Source: Syntrophothermus sp. UBA1445
GTDB lineage: Bacteria > Bacillota > Syntrophomonadia > Syntrophomonadales > DTU052
Direction: 5' to 3'
Length of the DNA stretch: 15,436 nucleotides
Assembly: GCA_002329495.1 (NCBI GenBank)
Contig: DCTH01000108.1
Span: forward strand, 3,317-18,752
Part shown: piece by piece, positions 6,835 to 15,436 of the stretch
How positions within the stretch are numbered: position 1 is the stretch's first letter
How the letters are laid out: each line of letters begins with the position of its first letter
Made by a program: the position numbers and the translations under genes
The notes under the pieces: generated by a model
What the model was told of the DNA's origin: nothing
What the model saw: only the letters and a program-made list of their open reading frames with translations
The model's database searches: none

Positions 6835-7329
6835 ATGATCATACCTTATAACCGGGCGAAAGCAGTCAGTTATGCCCATGAGTGGGCCATGAGCCGCAAC
6901 CCTCGCTTCTATGATTTTTCCGGTATCGGCGGGGACTGCACCAACTTCGCTTCCCAGTGCCTGTACGCCGGCAGCGGGGTGATGAATTACTCCCGTGACA
7001 ACGGGTGGTACTACACCGATCTCAACAATCGTGCCCCTTCCTGGACGGATGTCGACCTCTTGTATCAGTTCCTGGTAACCAACCGTTACCGGGGGCCTTT
7101 TGCCCGGGAGACCGGGATGGAATCAATCCTGCCAGGAGACATTATACAGCTGTCTTTCGTGGGCAATAACGATTTTAACCATTCGCCGGTAGTGGTCGCC
7201 ACCGGCATCCACCCGCAAATCAACAACATCCTGGTGGCTACTCATTCGGCAGACCATGACAACTACCCTTTAAGCAGGTTCGACTGGCAGCAGATCCGCT
7301 TCATCCACATCCTGGGAGTCCATGTCTAG
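6835..7329 (+). CDS. Amidase_6-type (NlpC/P60-like) putative amidase, stand-alone domain
   Basis: The ATG at 6835 follows GGAGG at ideal spacing. The 164-residue product is essentially one Amidase_6 domain: YNRAKAVSYAHEWA near the N-terminus, then GGDCTNFASQCLYAGSG with candidate catalytic Cys35, SWTDVDLLYQFL, a PGDIIQL turn (100-106), and FNHSPVVVATG with candidate catalytic His116; His137 and the following polar residues lie in the usual third motif. The family is thought to cleave amide bonds in peptidoglycan or related peptides and is common in spore-forming Firmicutes. No signal peptide or cell-wall domain is present, so it acts inside the cell, or in the forespore or mother cell, or leaves by an unseen route. 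It is divergent from the SGNH operon and followed by its own terminator-like hairpin. Substrate unknown. Confidence 0.88.
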   Translation: MIIPYNRAKAVSYAHEWAMSRNPRFYDFSGIGGDCTNFASQCLYAGSGVMNYSRDNGWYYTDLNNRAPSWTDVDLLYQFLVTNRYRGPFARETGMESILPGDIIQLSFVGNNDFNHSPVVVATGIHPQINNILVATHSADHDNYPLSRFDWQQIRFIHILGVHV

Positions 7330-7340
7330 AGTCCACTCAC

Positions 7341-7384
7341 AATGCGAGTTGCCCAAGGTCTCTTGCCTTGCTGCAACTCGCATT
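7341..7384 (+). terminator. Long hairpin after the amidase gene
   Basis: Arms AATGCGAGTTGC (7341-7352) and GCAACTCGCATT (7373-7384) are perfect complements, and an inner CAAGG/CCTTG stem (7354-7358 with 7366-7370) extends the fold. It begins 12 nt after the amidase stop. The trailing sequence has only scattered T residues, so termination strength is uncertain. Confidence 0.65.
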
Positions 7385-7413
7385 CTGCTGTTTCCGACAA
7401 GACGGAACCTGAG

Positions 7414-7443
7414 TTGTGCTAACAATGAGAAAAGCTTTAAAAT
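7414..7443 (+). promoter_or_regulatory. Possible promoter for the thioesterase gene
   Basis: TTGTGC (7414-7419) and TAAAAT (7438-7443) are separated by 18 nt; the -10 matches five of six consensus bases, the -35 only its TTG. Position is right: after the hairpin at 7341-7384 and about 45 nt before the GTG start at 7489. Confidence 0.35.
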
Positions 7444-7488
7444 ATAACAAGTATTCTTTCTAGTGCAATCATCAAAGGAGGGCTTGTT

Positions 7489-7947
7489 GTGTCCGGCCTA
7501 TCAGAGAAAATACCAGAATTCATGAGAAATTTTCCGGTACCAGCACCCAGGTGCGCGTCATTTATCAAAGGGGAATTTGTTGATTATAAGCCGGGGAAGA
7601 GCCTTACGATGGCCTTTCCAGTTCTGGAGGAATACCTGAACCCGGCCCAATCCATGCAAGGGGGCATTATTGCGGCGGCTTTTGATAATGTGTTCGGACC
7701 GTTCAGTGTTCTGGAAGGCAAAACCAGCGCCACCACCACCATTGACATCAACACCACCTTTTACCGGCCGATAATGGCAGGCGATGTACTGACCGTTATT
7801 GTAAATTTGATTGCCAACGGACGCACCTTTATTCACATGGCTGGTGAGGCCCGCGATAGCCACCACAAGTTGATCGCCACCTGTAACACCAAATACATGA
7901 TTCTGGACCCGGCCCGCACTTCCCGACCCACGCCTCAAAAGGGTTGA
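7489..7947 (+). CDS. PaaI-family hotdog acyl-CoA thioesterase
   Basis: The GTG at 7489 is preceded by AAAGGAGG with 7-nt spacing, a near-perfect site. The 152-residue product has the hotdog pattern of PaaI-type thioesterases: a strand pair (SLTMAFPVLEEYLNP), Asn51, the helix motif MQGGIIAAAFDNVFG with Gly58-Gly59 and Asp66, then TTTIDINTTFYRPIMAGDVL and FIHMAGEARDSHHKLIATCNTKYMI. In this family the Gly-Gly helix end and the Asp act in thioester hydrolysis. It is probably cytoplasmic and releases CoA from an acyl-CoA or aryl-CoA; the chain preference cannot be read. Its place near beta-oxidation genes suggests a CoA-recycling or overflow role, but it is on the opposite strand and may be transcribed with the metallophosphoesterase 99 nt downstream. 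Confidence 0.85.
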   Translation: MSGLSEKIPEFMRNFPVPAPRCASFIKGEFVDYKPGKSLTMAFPVLEEYLNPAQSMQGGIIAAAFDNVFGPFSVLEGKTSATTTIDINTTFYRPIMAGDVLTVIVNLIANGRTFIHMAGEARDSHHKLIATCNTKYMILDPARTSRPTPQKG

Positions 7948-8046
7948 TCTTGGTATTTCGCCATCGCAGCCAGATAATGGCTGGCAGTCTTGACTCGCGT
8001 GGCCAGGATTAAACCACCGAAGGTGCGGAAATAATCTAGGGTTGAA

Positions 8047-9204
8047 GTGTTAATGAAGTGGTCATATATGCTAGCCATCTTAATATTTGCCCTGGTTTAC
8101 GGGTCGCTTAACTTCTACATTGGGTGGCACCTGTGGGGGGTGTTGCAGGACTGGGTACCATCCTCGCTCGGCTGGGTTTACTGGGTCATCTTCTGGCTTG
8201 TCGCCCTGTCATACATAATCGGAAGAATTGGTGTGGTTATACTGCCGTGCCGGTTCAGCACCGGTCTGACTGTGTTTGGCTCCTACTGGCTGGCCTGCAT
8301 GTATTACCTGGTGCTTATTCTGCTCCTGGTTGACCTGACCCGTTTCCTGGATCACCAGTTTGGTTTTCTTCCTGAAGTTATCAAGCATCCCCCGCTGGTG
8401 GCATTAGGGGTGACTTTGTTAACCGCAGGGATCCTGGTCTACGGGTCCTGGAACGCCCATCACCCCAGGATTACGGAGTACAACCTGGAAATCCCCAAGC
8501 AGGCCGGAGAGCTTAAAGAGCTTTCTATTGTGGCGGTTTCGGATGTCCATCTGGGGCCGATAGTACATAACGGACGTCTGCGGCAGATGGTGGATATGGT
8601 TAACTCACTGGGGCCGGATCTGGTCCTGCTCCCCGGGGATATCATCGATGAGAATGTCAAGCCCTTCCTGGAACAGAAAATGCCCGTTACCCTGAAGCAG
8701 CTGCATCCAAAGTACGGTGTTTACGCGGTCCTGGGAAACCACGAATACATCGGCGGGCATGTCGAGGAAACCGTCCACCACCTGGAGGAGGCCGGGGTCC
8801 GGGTCCTGCGGGACCGCTGGTTCCTGGTGGCCGACAGTTTCTACGTGGTGGGAAGGGATGAGGCGATGGGCCGACATACCCGCCGGAGCTCGCGCCGACC
8901 GCTGTCCGAGATAATGGCCGGGATTGACCACGCCAAACCCGTAATCATGATTGACCACCAGCCGGTTGACCTTGGTGAAGCCGATCGCAATGGGGTCGAC
9001 CTGGAGGTCGCGGGACATACCCACCTGGGACAACTCTTCCCCAACCAGCTGATCACCGACCGGCTGTTCGAAAACGACTATGGCTACCTCAAGAAAGAAA
9101 ACCTCCAGGTGATCGTGTCCGCCGGCTACGGCACCTGGGGTCCTCCCATCAGAATCGGCAACACCCCGGAAATCGTTCACATTAAGGTCAGATTCACCAA
9201 ATGA
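8047..9204 (+). CDS. Membrane metallophosphoesterase (YkoQ/YaeI-like)
   Basis: The frame begins at GTG 8047 or ATG 8053; AGGG at 8038-8041 fits either, so the start is uncertain by two codons. The product is 385 residues. Residues 1-135 hold four hydrophobic segments (about 7-30, 42-66, 76-97 and 117-133). The calcineurin-like phosphoesterase domain follows with all metal-binding motifs: SDVHLG (Asp166, His168), PGDIID (Asp198), GNHEY (Asn231, His232), DHQP (His304) and GHTHLGQ (His324, His326). Membrane-attached members of this family hydrolyse phosphate esters, including lipid pyrophosphates such as UDP-diacylglucosamine in related LpxH/YaeI proteins, but the substrate here cannot be assigned. 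A small hairpin (CAGCCA/TGGCTG at 7967-7983) lies between it and the thioesterase gene. Its stop codon lies inside the inverted repeat at 9200-9232. Confidence 0.9.
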   Translation: MLMKWSYMLAILIFALVYGSLNFYIGWHLWGVLQDWVPSSLGWVYWVIFWLVALSYIIGRIGVVILPCRFSTGLTVFGSYWLACMYYLVLILLLVDLTRFLDHQFGFLPEVIKHPPLVALGVTLLTAGILVYGSWNAHHPRITEYNLEIPKQAGELKELSIVAVSDVHLGPIVHNGRLRQMVDMVNSLGPDLVLLPGDIIDENVKPFLEQKMPVTLKQLHPKYGVYAVLGNHEYIGGHVEETVHHLEEAGVRVLRDRWFLVADSFYVVGRDEAMGRHTRRSSRRPLSEIMAGIDHAKPVIMIDHQPVDLGEADRNGVDLEVAGHTHLGQLFPNQLITDRLFENDYGYLKKENLQVIVSAGYGTWGPPIRIGNTPEIVHIKVRFTK

Positions 9205-9232
9205 ATCATGGGGACAGTCCCCGTGATTCATT
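9200..9232. repeat. REP-like inverted repeat overlapping a stop codon
   Basis: Two 16-nt arms (9200-9215 and 9217-9232; core TGAATCATGGGGAC / GTCCCCGTGATTCA) pair with one G-U around a single base. The TGA stop of the metallophosphoesterase gene is its first arm's TGA. GGGGACAGTCCCC-type palindromes are often dispersed intergenic repeats. The last ten bases of the window match the start of its reverse complement, suggesting a second copy. Confidence 0.6.
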
Positions 9233-9244
9233 CTCCAGAGCATG

Positions 9245-9272
9245 AAAGAGCCGGGTCGCGACCCGGCTCTTT
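9245..9272. terminator. Bidirectional terminator between converging genes
   Basis: A perfect 28-base palindrome with 14-nt arms (AAAGAGCCGGGTCG and its complement), A-rich at one end and T-rich at the other, lies between the metallophosphoesterase stop and the acyl-CoA dehydrogenase stop 14 nt further on. It can serve both strands. Confidence 0.8.
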
Positions 9273-9285
9273 GACGTCATGCGAT

Positions 9286-11112
9286 TTAGTAGTCGAAGAT
9301 CTCCGAGGGGGCTTCGACAACGGAGTCGTCGCCGTATAGTACGATGTCCGTGGTATTCCAGACCTTGGGCAGTACGTTGCCCACATAGAAGCGGCAGGAC
9401 AGGACCTTCCCGTAGTAGAAGTTGTAGTCGTAGTGGTCGGGACCCAGTTCGGCCATGCGTTTCTTGGCGATCAGGGCCTGGTCCAGCAGGCAGTAGGCGC
9501 CATACAGCTGACCGGTGGCCGTCTGCATGCGGGTGGCAAAGGTCTGCAGCATGCCGGCCTTGCCTTCCTTCATGTAGTTAAAAATGGCTGCCTGGGCTTC
9601 CTTGTAAGCGGTAAGGGCCTTCTCCAGGGTGGCAAACTCCTTGGTAAATTCGCCGCTTCCCTGATTGGCAGCGATGAAATCCGCGATGTCCTGCAGGAAG
9701 TTGGCAAACACCGTTCCCTTCTTCATGCTCCACTTGCGGCCCACCAGGTCCTGGGCCTGAATGAAGTTGGTCCCTTCATAGAGGGAGTAGATCTTGCAGT
9801 CGCGGGCGGCTTTGGCCGGCACGTAGTCCTCGGTAAACCCGTAACCACCATGGACCTGAATCGATTCCCCGATCAGAGTCCAGGCCTCATCACTGGGGTA
9901 GGCTTTGCATACCGGGGTCAGGCACTCAATCCGCTCATGGGCCCACTTTCTGCGGTCGGGATCCGGGTCATTGTGGGCTACATCAATATAGTAATAGCAC
10001 TTGGCCAGCATGGCCCGGATGGCCTCCAGGGTAGCTTTGTTGACCAGGAGCATCCGCTTCACATCTTCGTGATTTATGATCTGAGTCCGTCCAGCTTTGG
10101 GGTTGGTGGACAGCTTGCCCTGCACCCGTTCCCGGGCGTAGTTGACCGCGTTCCAGTAGGCGTTGGCGGTGGTTCCCAGCGAGTTAACCCCTACCCCCTG
10201 GCGGGCCTCATTCATCATCTGGAACATCTGGGCCATACCTTCACCGATGCCGTTTTCATCAGGAGGGTTGCCGAGCAGCCAGCCCCGGCATTTGTTTTCG
10301 TCACCCAGCGACAGTGCTACCGTCGCATACCCGTGCTGCCCCATTTTATGTTCGATTCCGGTAGCATGAACATCGTTGTCCTCCAGGCTGCCATCCTCAT
10401 TGACCCAGTACTTGGGCACTACAAAGAGCGATATCCCTTTACTGCCCGGTGCGGCCCCCTCAATGCGGGCCAGGTACAGGTGGATGATGTTCTCCGCATG
10501 GTTGCCATCTCCCGCCGAGATGAATATCTTGTTCCCTTTAATCTTGTAGATGCGGGGATCATCGGTGGGATAGGCTTTGGAGAGGATGTCACCCACATCC
10601 GATCCCGCCGTGGGTTCGGTCAGGGCCATCGTGCCCCCCCAGTCCCCGTTGAACATCTTGGGCAGGAACATGTCCTTCAGTTTCTGATCTCCGAAGGTCT
10701 GGATCAGGTTGGCCGCACCGCTGGCCAATCCAATATAACCCGGGAAAGAGGTGCTGGCTGCGGTCATCAATTCGTTGATAAAACAGACCAGGATCTGTGG
10801 TATTACTCTCTCAGTATCCTCGATGTTGCTCGATCCCCAGCCATTCTCCTGAATATACTTGAAGACTGCCGGATAGGTAGGGGGAACAATTACCTTGCCA
10901 TCCTCAAACCGCACCGGGTTCTTCTCCCCGTCCTCGTCCGTGGGGAAGATTACCTCGGCAGCAATCTTGTAGAACTGGTCGATGAACATGTCAATGTCAT
11001 CTTTGCTATAGTATCCGTCATACTTGGGGTAGGCAAAAATCTCTTCGGTGGGCAGCCATTCCTTAAGAATGAATTTGATATCCCGGGTATTATACACAAA
11101 ATTAGACGCCAT
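9286..11112 (-). CDS. Acyl-CoA dehydrogenase, long (~600-residue) FadE/DmdC type
   Basis: The ATG at 11112 is chosen because GGGAGGT lies 9 nt upstream; an in-frame start 51 nt earlier has no ribosome site. The 608-residue flavoprotein oxidises acyl-CoA to trans-2-enoyl-CoA, the first step of beta-oxidation, passing electrons to an electron-transfer flavoprotein. Visible are MALTEPTAGSDVGD (162-175, flavin and substrate site), KIFISAGDGNHAENIIHLYL (195-214), GIEHKMGQHGYAT (252-264), a helix with RQGVGVNSLG (304-313), VHGGYGFTEDY (420-430) and YSLYEGTNFIQ with candidate catalytic base Glu446. After about 470 comes a helical C-terminal region of about 140 residues typical of the long class, which includes Bacillus FadE and DmdC. 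It is last in a FadN-thiolase-dehydrogenase order, but a terminator after the thiolase gene and a 340-nt gap suggest partly separate expression. Chain-length preference is not readable. Confidence 0.93.
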   Translation of the reverse strand: MASNFVYNTRDIKFILKEWLPTEEIFAYPKYDGYYSKDDIDMFIDQFYKIAAEVIFPTDEDGEKNPVRFEDGKVIVPPTYPAVFKYIQENGWGSSNIEDTERVIPQILVCFINELMTAASTSFPGYIGLASGAANLIQTFGDQKLKDMFLPKMFNGDWGGTMALTEPTAGSDVGDILSKAYPTDDPRIYKIKGNKIFISAGDGNHAENIIHLYLARIEGAAPGSKGISLFVVPKYWVNEDGSLEDNDVHATGIEHKMGQHGYATVALSLGDENKCRGWLLGNPPDENGIGEGMAQMFQMMNEARQGVGVNSLGTTANAYWNAVNYARERVQGKLSTNPKAGRTQIINHEDVKRMLLVNKATLEAIRAMLAKCYYYIDVAHNDPDPDRRKWAHERIECLTPVCKAYPSDEAWTLIGESIQVHGGYGFTEDYVPAKAARDCKIYSLYEGTNFIQAQDLVGRKWSMKKGTVFANFLQDIADFIAANQGSGEFTKEFATLEKALTAYKEAQAAIFNYMKEGKAGMLQTFATRMQTATGQLYGAYCLLDQALIAKKRMAELGPDHYDYNFYYGKVLSCRFYVGNVLPKVWNTTDIVLYGDDSVVEAPSEIFDY

Positions 11113-11452
11113 TACTGTACAACCTCCCTTGTCCTGATACAAAACTACTGTAGGTCCTGCCAAATCGATCAGCTACGACGAGAATTCATGTGGAAATGGG
11201 GAAGTTCCTGGGCTATTTCTTGCTGCGACAATTGTTATGCTGGATCGATTCAAGCAAAACCAGTAGCGTGTGCAGCTGCAACGAACATCTTTCTAACGAT
11301 TCTTCGACAACGATTAGCAATTTCCTTCTCATTTCCTTATTTTCGGATGATCGGACCGGTATCCCACCCTCTTCACAAAAACAATTCAGGGACCGGGCTG
11401 AATGCCAGATCCCTGAATCACACCTGCTGGTTCAGGTTTTTAAGGAACGGTG
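11113..11452 (-). other. Gap between thiolase and acyl-CoA dehydrogenase genes
   Basis: These 340 bases hold the thiolase terminator (11377-11418) and the ribosome site of the acyl-CoA dehydrogenase. Between them is about 260 nt without a protein gene. Two short palindromes (TGCAGCTGCA near 11270 and ACAATTGT near 11230) are present. A weak promoter-like pair on the minus strand (TTGCTT then TAACAAT, spacing 14) is too short to trust. An own promoter for the dehydrogenase is expected but not identified. Confidence 0.5.
11377..11418 (-). terminator. Rho-independent terminator after the thiolase gene
   Basis: On the minus strand, stem ATTCAGGGA / TCCCTGAAT (arms 11410-11418 and 11384-11392) with a 17-nt loop is followed by TGTTTTTG. 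It lies 35 nt past the thiolase stop and would separate fadN-thiolase transcripts from the acyl-CoA dehydrogenase, fully or partly. Confidence 0.75.
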
Positions 11453-12640
<1,188 letters not shown>

Positions 12641-12680
12641 TAATCTTACCTCCCTGATTGTTTTTTTGAGGCTTTAGGCC

Positions 12681-15056
12681 TTAATTGCGCATAGGCTTGC
12701 CGGTCTTCAGCATGTGGGCAATGCGTTCCTGGGTCTTTTGCTCACCGCACAGGCTGATAAAGGCTTCTCTTTCAAGGTCCAAGAGGTATTGTTCGGTAAT
12801 GGGTGCGCCTTTGACGACTTCTCCACCGGACATGACGTCAACCAGCTTGTTGCAGATATGCCAGTCATACTCACTGATCACTCCGGAGAGTTTCATCCCC
12901 AGGGTTCCGACCTTGATCAGAGCCGTGTGCGTCTTGCCGGGGCACGGGAATGGTCTGCTGACCGGGGCGTTGTAAACTGCGTCAACCATCTGCAATACCC
13001 GTTTCTTGGCGTCGGCAATCAGGAAATCGGGGTTGAAGGTAACGCCATCAGATGCTCTGAGATAACCCAATTCCTTTGCTTCCTTGGCGCTCATCGAGAT
13101 CTGGCCTCCAGCTATCGGTTGGAAATGGGCCATCAGGAAGTCCACCACATGTGCCAAGGTGTTCTTGGTCCGGTCGATTGCCCGCAAGGTCATCTCTTTG
13201 ACCCCACCGCCGGCCGGGATCAATCCCAAACCGAACTCGACCAGTCCTAAATTGGTCTCAGCGGCGGCTTGGGCAGCGGAACTCTGCATCACCAGTTCAC
13301 AGCCACTTCCCAGAGTGCGGCTGAAAGGCGCGGCCACCACCGGTTTATCGGAGTATTTGAAAGCCATAAAGGTATCCTGCAACTTCTTCAGCAGACTATC
13401 GATGGCATTCCAGTCCTGGCTTTCAATCGCCTTGGCAACCACACTGAAATCGGTACCGGTGCTGAAGTTTCTTCCGGTACTGCTGATTACCATGCCTTCC
13501 CAGTCCGGCTTCTTCAACTCGGCCTGGGCCTGGATCATGGCATCAAGCAGGGCCGGCGTAACCGCGGAATTCCGGGTAGTGATATTGAAACACAATACAC
13601 CATCACCCAGATCATACAGGGTAGCCGCATCAGTACTCATAACCACCTTGTTCTGCGACTTCAACGCCGGGAGAACTATCACTTCAGGGCTGGACTTGAT
13701 GGGAACATAATTTTTATCGGGTATTGAGTAGTAGTATTCAATCCCGTTTTCCGTCTTGTAGAAGGAGTTGAATCCGAGATCCAACATCTCCTTTAACCAG
13801 GCTGGCGGGGTTTCGCCTTCCGCTTCCATCCGGCTGACATATTTCTTGAGGTCCAGGCCATTCCACTGCTCGAAGGGGCCGGCCCCGTGGTTGTATCCCC
13901 AGCGCATAGCGCGGTCAATGTTCAGGATGTCGTCGGAAACTTCGGGGATTTTGGAAGCGGCGTACATGAGGTAACCCTTGTTGACCTCCCATACGAACTT
14001 GGCCGCTTTGTCGTCTCCTTCAAAGAAAGCTTCCATCTTCTCCGGCAGGGTTTTGGCGACCTTCGCTTTTTCCAGGCTCAGGAAATCAGCTGGCTTGGTG
14101 GGAACATACTCCCAGGTGTTAATGTCCAGCATGAGCTTTTCTTTGCCCACTCGCTTATAGAAGCCGCCCTTGGTCTTGTTGCCCAGAATACCCCGCGACA
14201 GCATGTCAAAATAGAACTGCGGCAGGGTGTAGGCTTCTTTTTCGGCCGGATCGGTCACATTGTCCTTAACGGTCCCGGTGGAGGCTACCGCGATATCCAG
14301 ACCCACCAGGTCCATCAGACCAAACATGGCGGTGCCTGGTCTCCCCACGGCCGGGCCCATGATCGCATCCACATCGGAGAAAGTCAGGCCCAGTTCCAGC
14401 ATAAGCTTGGCACCTTTGGGTCCTCCCCAGTTGCCGAAGCGGTTGGCGATGAAGGCCGGGGTATCCTTGCAGTGGACTACACCTTTACCCAGGATCCGTT
14501 CGCCGAAGTCGGCCATGAACTTCACCACTTCGGGCAGGGTATCCTTGCCGGGTATAATCTCCAGGAGTTTCATATACCTGACCGGGTTGAAGAAGTGGGT
14601 ACCCAGCCAGTACTTCCTGAATTCAATCGGCATATCCTCGGCGATGCTGTTGATGGATATACTGGAGGTATTGGAACTGACAATGGTCCCGGGTTTAATA
14701 TAGGGGGCGATGTTCTTCAATACGGTTTTCTTGATGTCCAGGTTTTCAGGAACCACTTCTACTATCCAGTCACATTCCGATAACCAGGGCAGGTTGTCCT
14801 CCATGTTGCCGGTGGTGATCAGGTCTCCATCCTCTTTCAGCATCAACTGGGGCGGTCTTGATTTAAGGAGGGCCTGTTTGTTGCCTTCCGCAATCTTATT
14901 TCTATTGGCGGGCTTCTTCTTATCTTCTTCACTCAAATTGGGAGGAACAATATCCAGGAGATAACTGCGGATGCCCGCATTGGCCAGCTGGGCGGCAATA
15001 CCACTGCCCATAGTTCCTGATCCCAGAATAGCAACTCTCTTGATCTTTTTCTTCAC
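12681..15056 (-). CDS. fadN: 3-hydroxyacyl-CoA dehydrogenase / enoyl-CoA hydratase fusion, FadN type
   Basis: The GTG at 15056 is chosen because GGAGGT lies 7 nt upstream and the NAD-binding fold begins directly after it; the in-frame ATG at 15101 would add 15 unconserved residues with no ribosome site. The product is 791 residues, close to Bacillus FadN (about 790). The dehydrogenase half comes first: GSGTMG (12-17, NAD site), IVEVVPENLDIKK, SSNTSSISI, GTHFFNPVRYMKL with catalytic His154, and DTPAFIANRFG. The crotonase half follows from about 480: GRNFSTGTDFSVV, GSGCEL with Glu587, and LVEFGLGLIPAGGG with Glu607. It hydrates 2-enoyl-CoA and oxidises 3-hydroxyacyl-CoA with NAD. Domain order is the reverse of proteobacterial FadB. 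It is the first gene of the cluster, with a long leader and promoter upstream. Confidence 0.95.
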   Translation of the reverse strand: MKKKIKRVAILGSGTMGSGIAAQLANAGIRSYLLDIVPPNLSEEDKKKPANRNKIAEGNKQALLKSRPPQLMLKEDGDLITTGNMEDNLPWLSECDWIVEVVPENLDIKKTVLKNIAPYIKPGTIVSSNTSSISINSIAEDMPIEFRKYWLGTHFFNPVRYMKLLEIIPGKDTLPEVVKFMADFGERILGKGVVHCKDTPAFIANRFGNWGGPKGAKLMLELGLTFSDVDAIMGPAVGRPGTAMFGLMDLVGLDIAVASTGTVKDNVTDPAEKEAYTLPQFYFDMLSRGILGNKTKGGFYKRVGKEKLMLDINTWEYVPTKPADFLSLEKAKVAKTLPEKMEAFFEGDDKAAKFVWEVNKGYLMYAASKIPEVSDDILNIDRAMRWGYNHGAGPFEQWNGLDLKKYVSRMEAEGETPPAWLKEMLDLGFNSFYKTENGIEYYYSIPDKNYVPIKSSPEVIVLPALKSQNKVVMSTDAATLYDLGDGVLCFNITTRNSAVTPALLDAMIQAQAELKKPDWEGMVISSTGRNFSTGTDFSVVAKAIESQDWNAIDSLLKKLQDTFMAFKYSDKPVVAAPFSRTLGSGCELVMQSSAAQAAAETNLGLVEFGLGLIPAGGGVKEMTLRAIDRTKNTLAHVVDFLMAHFQPIAGGQISMSAKEAKELGYLRASDGVTFNPDFLIADAKKRVLQMVDAVYNAPVSRPFPCPGKTHTALIKVGTLGMKLSGVISEYDWHICNKLVDVMSGGEVVKGAPITEQYLLDLEREAFISLCGEQKTQERIAHMLKTGKPMRN

Positions 15057-15401
15057 CAATTCTACCTCCGATCTTGTCTTATATTTTGTCATGGCTGCCA
15101 TTCAACCAATGGTTCTTAAGGTCTAATTGCCTTCAGTTCCTGGACATCGCCTCCTTTCCAGTTCATCCTTCATCACGGGCCGGCTATACTTTCGCGAGGG
15201 TGGATTTCTACCGCATCGCAGTGCTGCAGGTACCGCCGTCTTTCCTGTTCCGTGGTGTGATAGGCCCTTACAGATGATTAAACTTTTTGGAATTTATCTC
15301 CAATCAAGATCTAAGGCATGGGTTAGTCTGCTGCACCAATCGGCGGGCGGACTCGAGGCCCCCGGACACTTCTTTTCCTAACATTTGTTAAGAGCCCTGT
15401 T
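15057..15401 (-). other. Long untranslated leader of the fadN transcript
   Basis: With transcription starting near 15395, about 340 nt precede the GTG at 15056. No protein gene of convincing quality lies here, although an AAAGGAGG at about 15154-15161 (minus-strand sense) stands only 2 nt before an ATG with a stop after four codons. A small hairpin TTGGA/TCCAA lies near 15285-15302. No known riboswitch or T-box motif was recognised, and no clear terminator precedes the gene. Confidence 0.45.
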
Positions 15402-15430
15402 ATTATACTTGTTGATAATTGGATAGTGAA
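15402..15430 (-). promoter_or_regulatory. Sigma-A-type promoter of the fadN-fadA transcript
   Basis: On the minus strand TTCACT (15430-15425) and a perfect TATAAT (15407-15402) are separated by exactly 17 nt. The -35 matches four of six consensus bases. The -35 overlaps a TGAATCACGG stretch at 15427-15436 that may be part of a repeat. No Bacillus FadR-like operator was recognised. Confidence 0.65.
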
Positions 15431-15436
15431 TCACGG
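15427..15436. repeat. Possible second copy of the REP-like repeat, cut by window edge
   Basis: TGAATCACGG is identical to the first ten bases of the reverse complement of the palindrome core at 9202-9230. The rest would lie outside the window. With only ten bases visible it could be chance. Confidence 0.35.

Noticed and set aside
13887..14783. 298-codon frame on the plus strand inside fadN
   Set aside because: Antisense to the dehydrogenase half of FadN, with no ribosome site or family features.

Overview
The window looks like the chromosome of an anaerobic, probably spore-forming member of the Firmicutes (Clostridia; a Peptococcaceae or Syntrophomonadaceae relative is my best guess). The reasons are strong AGGAGG-type ribosome sites, frequent GTG/TTG starts, a lone Amidase_6-type gene, and a fatty-acid beta-oxidation block beside a short-chain CoA-transferase, a combination typical of fatty-acid-using or syntrophic Clostridia. 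The taxonomic call is inference. No mobile element, tRNA, rRNA or CRISPR array was seen.

Layout. 1-1177 (-): 5' part of a secreted protein with two fibronectin-III-like domains, cut by the left edge and read from a TTG start. 1178-1898: a 720-base gene-free stretch with a structured leader, two terminator-like hairpins and a separate three-way-junction fold. 1899-2168 (-): small acidic protein of unknown function. 2456-3814 (+): CoA-transferase of the acetyl-CoA hydrolase/4-hydroxybutyrate CoA-transferase family. 6588-3871 (-): three-gene operon of a membrane-anchored SGNH hydrolase, a DltB/AlgI-type MBOAT O-acyltransferase and a 37-residue membrane microprotein ending in TFIYQNF. 6835-9204 (+): Amidase_6-like protein, hotdog thioesterase and membrane metallophosphoesterase. 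15056-9286 (-): FadN-like hydratase/3-hydroxyacyl-CoA dehydrogenase, thiolase and a ~600-residue acyl-CoA dehydrogenase, in the order of the Bacillus fadNAE operon, with a good sigma-A-type promoter near the right edge and a leader of about 340 nt.

How the genes work together. The right half encodes every enzyme of one beta-oxidation turn: acyl-CoA dehydrogenation, hydration plus 3-hydroxy oxidation, and thiolysis. The CoA-transferase on the left could activate short-chain acids with CoA from acetyl-CoA, and the thioesterase could release CoA. No acyl-CoA synthetase or electron-transfer flavoprotein is in the window. The MBOAT/SGNH/microprotein operon is a separate envelope function, predicted to acylate an extracellular polymer.

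The most interesting find is the microprotein at 3871-3984. It resembles DltX of the teichoic-acid D-alanylation system in its single membrane segment and aromatic C-terminal motif, yet lies next to an AlgI-like MBOAT with no dltA or dltC in view. This suggests a Dlt-like acyl-relay that may use acyl-CoA.
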